Shown: piece by piece, positions 8,848 to 16,133 of the stretch
Position numbering within the stretch: the stretch's first letter is position 1
How the letters are laid out: each line of letters begins with the position of its first letter
Assembly: GCA_937862885.1 (NCBI GenBank)
Contig: CALMEE010000122.1
Coordinates: 93,691 to 157,690, forward strand
DNA length: 64,000 nt
Origin: an uncultured Planctomycetaceae bacterium
Lineage (GTDB): Bacteria; Planctomycetota; Planctomycetia; Pirellulales; Pirellulaceae
Direction: 5' to 3'
The notes under the pieces: model-generated
What the model saw: the letters and a program-made list of their open reading frames with translations, nothing else
Database searches by the model: none
What the model was told of the DNA's origin: nothing
Position numbers and translations under genes: made by a program

Positions 8848-9553
8848 CCATTAGATTTTGCTGGACATTGGCGTTCTGGGATTGTTCTTGAGCGAGTCGA
8901 TCCGCAAACAATCCATACACTTCATAGGTGTCCGCCAACATCTGTTTCATATCGTCTGGCTTTACTCTTCTATTATTTCTGAAGAATATCAAATGTCCAG
9001 GTCTTGCTTCGACGGAGATGCCGCTATGTTTGGCAAAATAATCCAAGACGGGTTTGTTGAAAAACTGCCGCACTCGATCTTCTTGGCTCGATTTCAAAAC
9101 GAAAGCATTTGAAAACTCGGGATGATTGTCGAAGTCGATGTCCTGAAATCCAAGCATTCCGCCGATGGAATCCAAAAATCCTTCCGGACGCATCGTGAAC
9201 TCAGGAATATTGAAATCCGGCGATTGAATTGTGCTGATCGTTTGGCGGTGCGTGGAGGAGTTTTTGCCGCTGCCGACCGTAAACGTGTAATCGAAAATTG
9301 CCAACTTGACTTCATCCGTTTCCCCGCAGAGCACATTGCTGACTTTTCGACTATGCCCCTGATTGAAGAGTTGAAAATTTCGGCGAATCGAATCGAGCTG
9401 ATCGTCTCCTTGGGGCAGAAAAACGAGCCCCAAACTTTCAGCTAACTCTGTTAGTTGTTCGGTTCTTTTCTTCTCATACCGGTAGGAGGCATATATACCA
9501 ATAATCACAGCCAGAATGACGATGGCAAAAATGATGAAGGGGAGCATTCCCAT
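8816..9553 (-). CDS. Hypothetical single-pass membrane protein
   Basis: A 245-residue protein that I do not recognise at family level. A strong membrane segment occupies residues 3-24, followed by a basic YRYEKKR stop-transfer stretch, so the rest should be cytoplasmic by the positive-inside rule. The body is mixed alpha/beta with LIFFRNNRRVKPDDM late in the sequence and an Asn/Gln-rich C-terminus (QEQSQNANVQQN). The pattern from about residue 30 to 200 resembles uncharacterised planctomycete proteins, which I state from memory and with low confidence. It overlaps the downstream VWA gene by 32 bases, arguing for a joint role with that protein. Confidence 0.75.
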   Translation of the reverse strand: MGMLPFIIFAIVILAVIIGIYASYRYEKKRTEQLTELAESLGLVFLPQGDDQLDSIRRNFQLFNQGHSRKVSNVLCGETDEVKLAIFDYTFTVGSGKNSSTHRQTISTIQSPDFNIPEFTMRPEGFLDSIGGMLGFQDIDFDNHPEFSNAFVLKSSQEDRVRQFFNKPVLDYFAKHSGISVEARPGHLIFFRNNRRVKPDDMKQMLADTYEVYGLFADRLAQEQSQNANVQQNLMDDVREQYPRD

Positions 9554-9954
9554 GGTTTATTCAATTTGATGCTAAATGCTTGTTTGCTGTTTTCCGCGAA
9601 TACCGTCGCGCTGCAAGGTTGCAACGATTTTCGGAAACGACGGCATCCGAATCACGACGCAATGGCCACATTTTTCCACCAAAGAATCCCCCAGGCGCCA
9701 AGGAATGAACCGACTTACATCAGTGCAAGATCTTCAATTCGAAAAGAACATTTCTTGGGGAAATCGACTAGGCTTTCTTGGATTTAGCCGATAAGGGCAT
9801 CAGCAAGTCTTTGCGGAAATCGCAACCACTGTGATATTGGCCTGCGGCAACGGAATGGCGAATACCGCAAACCAATCGACGCGTCTGTTCCGAGAAAATC
9901 ACACCTTCGATACCCGTCACGAAACGTCGCGTCAAAGTCTAGATTAACATTCAA
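9554..9954. other. Intergenic region upstream of the membrane/VWA pair
   Basis: About 400 bases between the start of the 245-residue gene and the 3' end of the tRNA-Leu gene. Several short open frames are present; none looks like a gene. It should hold the promoter of the reverse-strand pair, not identified. Confidence 0.4.
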
Positions 9955-10039
9955 TACCCGAGGCGGGACTCGAACCCGCACGTCCTTAACGGACACAGGA
10001 TTTTAAATCCTGTGCGTCTACCAATTCCGCCACTCGGGC
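9955..10039 (-). tRNA. tRNA-Leu (anticodon UAA)
   Basis: Reading the reverse strand, the gene starts GCCCGAG and ends CTCGGGT plus discriminator A, forming a 7-bp acceptor stem whose first pair is G-U, as in other bacterial tRNA-Leu(UAA). The D-arm region is TGGCGGAATTGGTAGACGC, the anticodon stem CAGGA/TCCTG encloses loop TTTAAAA with anticodon TAA, a long class II variable arm (GTCC/GGAC stem) follows, and the T-arm contains GGTTCGAGTCC. No CCA is encoded. Length is 85 bases. Confidence 0.96.
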
Positions 10040-10356
10040 AACTGAGGCAAAGTGCTTCAAAAACGATGGCTTGCTAGGCGATTTTACTCGCCAGTGCATT
10101 GGTTTGAAAGCGATATGTTTTCTGCCGACAACTCCTTTTCCCAATTGCTGCTTGAACAAAGCATTAAATATCCGTCAATCCGCTCACATTTGTGAATCAT
10201 CCAGACAGGCTCGCGAATTCATGCTCAACTCAAACCATGGAAAATACCAATTGCGTCTAAGCGATCCCCGGGAATTATGCTAAAACTATCCGTTTATCAC
10301 AATGTTGCCAAGTGGCTTTTTTTATATTTTTGCACGGTTTTTATTAGGAAATTGTT
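10040..10356. other. Intergenic region between tRNA-Leu and DUF420 gene
   Basis: About 315 bases, AT-rich towards the right end. A 70-codon frame at 10071-10283 is not gene-like. The tRNA promoter and the promoter of the membrane protein gene should lie here. AGGAA at 10346-10350 is the ribosome site of the next gene. Confidence 0.4.
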
Positions 10357-10827
10357 TTGATTAACGGACTCTTGCCAACGCGTGCAACGTTGATGCTGGA
10401 CTTGCTAGTTGTCGGGATGGTGATCATCGTTGCCGCGATGTTTCTCAGTGTGTTGTTGGTCAAAGCGGGAAGATACAAAATGCACCGCCAAATTCAAACC
10501 GTTTTGTCTGCGATTCTATTGATCGTCGTGATTATGTTCGAAGTTGACGTCCGGTTTTTTACGGATTGGCGCGCTTTGGCCCGCGAATCAGCCTACTTCG
10601 AATCTGGCTGGGTATTTAGGACACTAATAATCCATCTCGTGTTCGCGATCCCGACGCCGTTCGTGTGGGGGACTGTACTTGTCCTAGCATGGAAAAATTT
10701 CGCAAATCCTCCGCAGCCTGGAGCACACAGCCGGCTCCATTGCAAGCTAGGTTATACGGCGATTGGATTAATGTTGATGACGGCAATCACCGGCTGGTTG
10801 TTTTATGTAACCGCATTTGTTTTATAG
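10357..10827 (+). CDS. DUF420-family integral membrane protein
   Basis: A 156-residue protein with four membrane segments (about residues 12-35, 46-65, 86-112 and 131-156). The pattern, including KMHRQIQ after the first segment, IIHLVF in the third and HSRLHCKLGY before the fourth, fits the DUF420 family, often found near cytochrome oxidase genes elsewhere; the conserved His residues may be relevant to haem or copper. No oxidase genes are adjacent here. The start is a TTG, chosen because AGGAA lies six bases upstream and homology starts immediately; no in-frame ATG precedes the first membrane segment except one at its beginning. It converges with the PDZ gene 29 bases away. Confidence 0.82.
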   Translation: MINGLLPTRATLMLDLLVVGMVIIVAAMFLSVLLVKAGRYKMHRQIQTVLSAILLIVVIMFEVDVRFFTDWRALARESAYFESGWVFRTLIIHLVFAIPTPFVWGTVLVLAWKNFANPPQPGAHSRLHCKLGYTAIGLMLMTAITGWLFYVTAFVL

Positions 10828-10856
10828 ACCTGACCACGTCGATACCGCCGCCAAGG

Positions 10857-12317
10857 TTATCTCGCAGACGGCTCGGTCAAAGTCACATTCATTCCAACTT
10901 GTTCTCCCGCTCGCTCAACTACTAGCCAAGCCGTATCTCCCGGCGACAGGGTCGACACGACAAGTCGGAGGCTTGCGAAGTTTGAAATTGGATAGCCGGC
11001 GAATTCAATGATGGTGTCGCCTGGTCTAACGCCACCGCGTGCGGCTGCGGAATCTGCAACAACGTCGCTGATCAGACAGGCGGTATTCCGATGGCTGACA
11101 CTCAGGTACGACTGCACTCCTAGGAAAGCCTTGGGATCCAATAGAATTTCAACCTCCGGCTTTCGTCGAAGAAAACCGAGCATATTGTCGATTTCAAATT
11201 GGCACCGGTCAATCGTCACGGAACGCAAGCCGCCTAATTCCGATAGAAATACCAATGTGCCTTCATCAATTTCGATTTCTCGCAAAATGACCTGTTCAAA
11301 CGCGGGTAGTCGTTTCAGCAACTCCAATCCATTGGCGGCCTTCTGCCATCGAGAATTTAGGATGACGGTATCGATTCTTTTTCCCGGCGAACGCAGTGTT
11401 GAAATGGCGGCAAAGCCTTCAGCGGGTACCAGCGAAATTATGGCGGAAGGCTCAACTTCAACTGCTTCTTCGACAACACCTTCGAAATGAATATCGAGTC
11501 GCGGGATTCCTAAGCCGTAATTCTTCGCAAGATTATTTTCACTGCCGAGATCTGAAAGCTTCGCAATGAACTCGGATTCAAGGTCTTCCGCAGATGCGAG
11601 TTGGATCCGAGCTATCTCGTTCTTAAGCTTGTCAGTTTGTGTGACGTCCAATTCTGTCAAACGAGATTTCGTCTCAACTTCCGGAAGATCGGTTGATGCG
11701 TAATCATCGGTAATTTCCGGGAGGATTAGGCCCAACGGAACGCGGTACCCATCTGGAACCAAATGTACTTCAGCTCCCGTGCTTTCGAGAGCCCGAATAT
11801 TTTCAAGAATTTTCGCGTCTTTCCAGTCATCAATAATTGCGGACACGGCTGGACGAAAATCAAAGACACCCAGGTCGGTGAACGCTTGCAATGTCAATGC
11901 GGCTCGGTAAGTCGTCTCGTCGTCCGCCGTGATCTGCATCTGTCGAATTAACCGTAGACAACTTGCCTGAGTTTGTACGGTACCCGATATCAATGTTTTG
12001 GCCAGAGGAACGATAATTGCCGGCCCAAGTTCGCGCAACTTATTCTCTGCGTTTTGACGGGTTTCAAATTTGTCCGCGGAAAGTTTTTCGATTAATGTTG
12101 CCACCTGTTGTTCATTGATGGATGGCTGTTGGGCGTGAGCAGCTCGTACAAGAATGCATTGAACTAAGAGCGACACCGCAAGTACCGAGACCATTTCCGC
12201 TAGCAAATGTTGCCGAAAAGGCCGACATTTTTCATCTTGAACACAATCCATTTTAAATCTCTGCGGGGTCATTGCGCGATTTGCTCTTCCCAATCTCGTA
12301 AAGGATCGCAACGGCAT
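10857..12317 (-). CDS. Secreted protein with HEAT-like N-terminal region and C-terminal PDZ domain
   Basis: Up to 486 residues, with several possible starts: ATG codons at 12317, 12272 and 12251 (reverse strand). The 12272 start has a GGAAGAG upstream. A signal sequence with core VSVLAVSLLVQCILV and AHA cleavage site (near residue 63 of the longest form) indicates export. A helical region at about 70-150 contains LSADKFETRQNAENKLRELG, resembling the HEAT-like segments planctomycete secreted proteins often carry. The middle has leucine-rich stretches (LKRLPAFEQVILREIEID, LGGLRSVTIDRCQFEIDN). The last 85 residues form a PDZ domain (AARGGVRPGDTIIEFAG). No protease catalytic domain is present, so this is probably a binding or scaffold protein. 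Function unknown. Confidence 0.82.
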   Translation of the reverse strand: MPLRSFTRLGRANRAMTPQRFKMDCVQDEKCRPFRQHLLAEMVSVLAVSLLVQCILVRAAHAQQPSINEQQVATLIEKLSADKFETRQNAENKLRELGPAIIVPLAKTLISGTVQTQASCLRLIRQMQITADDETTYRAALTLQAFTDLGVFDFRPAVSAIIDDWKDAKILENIRALESTGAEVHLVPDGYRVPLGLILPEITDDYASTDLPEVETKSRLTELDVTQTDKLKNEIARIQLASAEDLESEFIAKLSDLGSENNLAKNYGLGIPRLDIHFEGVVEEAVEVEPSAIISLVPAEGFAAISTLRSPGKRIDTVILNSRWQKAANGLELLKRLPAFEQVILREIEIDEGTLVFLSELGGLRSVTIDRCQFEIDNMLGFLRRKPEVEILLDPKAFLGVQSYLSVSHRNTACLISDVVADSAAARGGVRPGDTIIEFAGYPISNFASLRLVVSTLSPGDTAWLVVERAGEQVGMNVTLTEPSAR

Positions 12318-13069
12318 AAGCTAAGTTCGCCGTAATATCATGGGCTTACGTAGCAATTGTCCTCAATTTACGAGCAATGTTACAACAGTCTCGGAATTCA
12401 CGGGCCAATGCACATGCGTGCCATCGATGCTGCCTTCGCCCCTGGAGTTCTTCAAAATAATTCGTTGAGGTTGACGACTTGCCAGTGTTGCCTGTTGCGA
12501 AATTCATGGACAGAAAATCTTCATGCAGGCGGAAAAAGCGCAACGTCCCAGATGAAAGGCACGCTCAAACAGCCATTCCACGACACCCGATGTCGCGCAT
12601 CTCAAACCTCGTGCCGTCGACATTGGTTGGCTTCGTTCATAACTGCAATGCAAGTCTTAACCATTAAATTCTAGGTCATTCAGCGAATTATTTCGATGCC
12701 GAAATCCAAAAAAATAATCTCGATTAATTTGGATTGACGGTAGAAGTTCATTGCTGGTGCCATGCTAACGAAGTTGACAAACGAGATAATTCCACGATTC
12801 CAGAGTATTGCGATTCACATCCTATTCAAACGTGTGAATAGAATTCGCCTTCATCTCCCAATATTGAATTAAGCACATCATAGCGAAGTTGTGTGATAGC
12901 ATGCGAATTGAACATTTAGTATAATTTCGGGTGGAGGGGTACGTTAAAGAAAACAATGGGGCGAGGAACAGGTTAATAGGAGGCATTCTAGAGGGAACAG
13001 TTTACATAAATTTGTTTACGCAATGATCGCGCGATGTGTGCGTAGCTTGCTCGGACTTCGGAGGGCACG
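12318..13069. other. Long intergenic region between divergent genes
   Basis: About 750 bases between the divergently transcribed PDZ-protein and DUF2071 genes. The left half has short open frames (105 and 62 codons forward, 65 reverse) without recognisable content, and the right half is AT-rich. No RNA gene fold was recognised. GGAGGGC near 13060 is the ribosome site of the next gene. Confidence 0.4.
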
Positions 13070-13807
13070 ATGGGTGAGATTCAGGCGAAAACACTATACC
13101 GGGCTGAGTGGCGAGAGATTGTGGTCGTTAATTTTGAGATTGACCCCAAGCAGCTAGCCAGTTACGTACCACCTAAAACCGAACTTGATTTGTTTGACGG
13201 CACCGCGTTCGTATCGCTGATGTGTCGAACGTGTAAGAACGTACGACCACACGGATGGCCAATTCGCGTGGCTAGGTCCGTGGAACAAATTCAATTGCGC
13301 TTCTATGTGAAGCGCACCGTCAATGACGAAGTTCGACGTGGAATTTGTCCGATCCGCGACTATGTGGCAAGCCGCAAAGCAAATATCTTTTTGAACATGT
13401 TGTTCAAATATTCATTTGTTCCCGTAAAAATCAAGCGAGAATCTCAGCATTTTGATTCCGCTTCCAAAGATGACGTCCCCTCGGTCGAGTATCGATGGCT
13501 CGTAAATGATCACTGGAATCGTCTACGCGTAAAGGCGCGGAGTCAAATGCGCCAACAGTTAAAAGAGACGAAAGAGTCGTTCGTCCTTGATCATCACTAT
13601 GGGTATATCGTCAACCAAGGACGTACGCTCGAATTCAAAGTCGACTACTCACCGTGGGCCATGTGGGACGCACAATCAGGTTCTTTTGAATGCAATGTCG
13701 AGGAAGTTTTTGGACGACCTTTTGTCCGTGCCTTGAGCCACCGACCAGCCTCCGTTTTCCTGGCGCGCGGTGGTGACGTTGCCATCTATCGACCAACAGT
13801 TGTATGA
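13070..13807 (+). CDS. DUF2071 (YqjF-like) protein
   Basis: A 245-residue protein of the DUF2071/YqjF family, soluble and of unknown biochemical function. Typical blocks are the N-terminal AEWREIVVVNFEIDPKQLAS with VPPKTELDLFDGTAFVSLM, the Arg-rich NVRPHG and FYVKRTV segments, and the C-terminal SYSP-like DYSPWAMWD followed by FECNVEEVFG. A strong ribosome site, GGAGGGC, lies about seven bases before the ATG. It is monocistronic: the next gene on the strand is 180 bases away with its own ribosome site. Length fits the family (about 230-250). Confidence 0.85.
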   Translation: MGEIQAKTLYRAEWREIVVVNFEIDPKQLASYVPPKTELDLFDGTAFVSLMCRTCKNVRPHGWPIRVARSVEQIQLRFYVKRTVNDEVRRGICPIRDYVASRKANIFLNMLFKYSFVPVKIKRESQHFDSASKDDVPSVEYRWLVNDHWNRLRVKARSQMRQQLKETKESFVLDHHYGYIVNQGRTLEFKVDYSPWAMWDAQSGSFECNVEEVFGRPFVRALSHRPASVFLARGGDVAIYRPTVV

Positions 13808-13987
13808 CGTTGTTGGAATTTCTTGCGCTACCCGCTATACTAGGAGTGAAGGTGTTGTAGTTCCTTAGTCAACTGACACTTCATGGCAAAATGCGGATTT
13901 CGCTCGCCCAGCTCGACATGGAATGCTGGGTTTCGCTCACATTCAATCGCGAATCATCTCAACTGATCTTCTGCGAGGACCAACGAC

Positions 13988-14953
13988 ATGAGAAATCAAA
14001 ATTTCGTTCCGATTCCATTGCAAGTTTTTTGCTGGCTTGTGCTCAGCGTTGCCCTAACCGGAATTGGCTTCGCAACTGATGACACGACCGCAGTGTATGA
14101 ACGTGAAGAGAAGCCACAAAGTATCGCCCAGGTTACTGCCCCTGTCCGGCAAGATTCGCTCAGTGAACAGATGAAGCGATTTTTGAGGATTAAGCGAGAT
14201 GAAAATCGAAAATCGGTTGCCATGCAGACGAGTGTGACACGGTACATGAAGACGCTCGAAGACGGCCAACGTGTTACGGTCGACTTGATCGGTGTTGTGC
14301 ACATTGGGAATCGCGAGTACTACGAAAAGCTGAACGAGATTTTTCAGAAGTACGATGCGGTCTTGTATGAACTGGTCGCTCCCGAGGGAACTCGGATTCC
14401 TAAAGGAGGGCGGATCGACGATGGCATGAACCCGCTGGCAGCACTTCAACGAGGAATGAAAAGCGTTTTGGAATTGGAGTTCCAACTTGATCATGTCGAT
14501 TACACTGTCGAAAATTTTGTGCATGCTGATATGACTCCCGAAGAATTTTCGGAAAGCATGGTGAACAATGAGGAAAGCATCGTCGGCATGTTTATGAAGG
14601 CACTTGGTCAAGGACTAGCCAACTCGAATCGATCTGGTCCATCGGATACTGAACTCCTCTTGGCTCTCATGTCGCGAAATCGCGCGCAGCGCCTGCGCCA
14701 GATGGCTGCAGAACAAATGGAGGATTTGGAATCGGGCATGGTCATCTTTAGTGGCAAAGATGGATCAACGATCATCAATCACCGAAATCGCAAAGCATTC
14801 ACGGTCTTGGATCGAGAAATCGAAATCGGAAAGCGTCATCTAGCGGTTTTTTATGGAGCGGGACATTTGCCAGATATGGAAAACCTGTTGATGAACGAAC
14901 GTGGCATGAAGCGCGCGGGTCAATATTGGCTGGACGCGTGGCATCTCAGGTAA
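13988..14953 (+). CDS. TraB/GumN-like secreted protein
   Basis: A 321-residue exported protein. The N-terminus has a basic region then a hydrophobic core (LQVFCWLVLSVALTGIGFA) ending about residue 29. The mature part shows the TraB/PrgY/GumN pattern: GVVHIGNREYYEKLNEIFQKY near residues 97-117, a YELV segment, then near the C-terminus RNRKAFTVLDREIE and VFYGAGHLPDME. The paired Gly-x-x-His motifs (GVVHIG and GAGHLPDM) are those thought to form the active site in the TIKI/TraB superfamily, some members of which are metalloproteases. Catalysis here is inference. ATG 13988 is preceded by GCGAGGACC. No operon partner. Confidence 0.83.
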   Translation: MRNQNFVPIPLQVFCWLVLSVALTGIGFATDDTTAVYEREEKPQSIAQVTAPVRQDSLSEQMKRFLRIKRDENRKSVAMQTSVTRYMKTLEDGQRVTVDLIGVVHIGNREYYEKLNEIFQKYDAVLYELVAPEGTRIPKGGRIDDGMNPLAALQRGMKSVLELEFQLDHVDYTVENFVHADMTPEEFSESMVNNEESIVGMFMKALGQGLANSNRSGPSDTELLLALMSRNRAQRLRQMAAEQMEDLESGMVIFSGKDGSTIINHRNRKAFTVLDREIEIGKRHLAVFYGAGHLPDMENLLMNERGMKRAGQYWLDAWHLR

Positions 14954-15211
14954 CTCTCCTTGGCGGTTCGTGAATTGTAGGCATCCTGCAATCGAGCGGA
15001 ATGGTGTGGGCGATTTATGCTGCATCTCTCTCTGCGCCGGTGAAGGATTGGCGTCCACGCCTATTTGAAGGATAATGGGTTTTGGCGAATCGAATACCGT
15101 GCCGTCGGCCGATTTGCCCATATCGTTTAAGTTCGGTGGAATGCGAACGAATACTGTCCTGCTTCTGGTGGTGAAGGAAGTCCAGGGTGTAACACTCTAC
15201 TTAAAATACAA

Positions 15212-15964
15212 ATGGTTGAAATTACTGACACATCCCCCAATAGCACAATACTTCCCCAATTTGAGCAAGCTGAACTGACCCGGTCGGAATATATCGCCAC
15301 GATGGTCCATTTTTACCGTGGCGAATTGCATCGCTCGACTGAATGGCGACTTCGTTTGGACACTACCACGAATTGGGCCATCATCTCCGTAATGGCTCTG
15401 GTAACTTTCAGTCTCGGTGAGACGTCGCATTCGCACATCGGAATTCTCGCTGGCATGGCGCTAGTGTTTACATTTTTGACAATCGAAACTCGAAGATTTC
15501 GTTTTTTTGACGTGTGGCGCAGTCGCACGCGCATGTTAGAGGAAAACTTTATTGGCGCAATCGTGCGCCGTGATTTACGCAGTCCTATTCAAAACTGGGG
15601 GAAACTCGTCGCCGCAGATCTGCTCTGGCCCAAGTTTAAAATTACCTGGCATCAAGCGTTGAAAGCGCGGCTATTGCGAAATTATTTGCCTTTGTTCATC
15701 TTGTTATTCGTATGCTGGGTGTTGAAAATCAGCATTCCCACAGAAGAACCTTCGCTTGGCTTCGCAAATTTGGTATTTGAACTGAATGAATCAAGAACCA
15801 ATTGGGCGCAAATTATCGCGTCGTATATTTCTGTGGCCTTTGTCATCGGAATTTACGGATATTTGGCGGCAGTGATCACTTTCGCAAGGCGAACCAAAAA
15901 GGCGGAAGAGGAGTATTGGCAAGTTGGCGTTGAGCTAGAAGAACTTCCAGAGTTGGACACGTAG
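15212..15964 (+). CDS. DUF2270-family membrane protein
   Basis: A 250-residue integral membrane protein matching the DUF2270 pattern. The N-terminal block MVHFYRGELHRSTEWRLRLD precedes two membrane segments (about residues 55-70 and 76-92), then TIETRRFRFFDVWRSRTRMLEENF, a cytoplasmic stretch with LRNYLPLFILLFVCWVLKI (third segment, about 163-183) and a fourth near 205-230, ending in a charged tail (KKAEEEYWQVGVELEELPE). The block of Arg/Glu residues between segments 2 and 3 is the most conserved part of this uncharacterised family. It stands alone with gaps of about 260 and 170 bases on either side. Confidence 0.83.
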   Translation: MVEITDTSPNSTILPQFEQAELTRSEYIATMVHFYRGELHRSTEWRLRLDTTTNWAIISVMALVTFSLGETSHSHIGILAGMALVFTFLTIETRRFRFFDVWRSRTRMLEENFIGAIVRRDLRSPIQNWGKLVAADLLWPKFKITWHQALKARLLRNYLPLFILLFVCWVLKISIPTEEPSLGFANLVFELNESRTNWAQIIASYISVAFVIGIYGYLAAVITFARRTKKAEEEYWQVGVELEELPELDT

Positions 15965-16133
15965 TCGACCAGCCAAAACTGTCGACAATTTGAGAAGAAA
16001 CTTCGTTGTTGAACAAGTGAGTTGTTGGAGTGAACACAATCCGCTCCCTGCGATATTGCAGCTAACTTAAGTCATATCGTGCCAGAATATTTGTAGTCAA
16101 TTTACACCTCGCTTGAAGTGACCGCGAGCCATC

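Noticed and set aside
9455..9787. 110-codon forward frame overlapping the 245-residue membrane protein
   Set aside because: Antisense to the better supported gene, with no domain and no ribosome site.
9784..9996. 70-codon reverse frame overlapping tRNA-Leu
   Set aside because: Includes the 3' part of the tRNA gene, so the coding reading is chance.
12357..12674. 105-codon forward frame in the long spacer before the DUF2071 gene
   Set aside because: Low-complexity residue use and no ribosome site; no homologue recognised.
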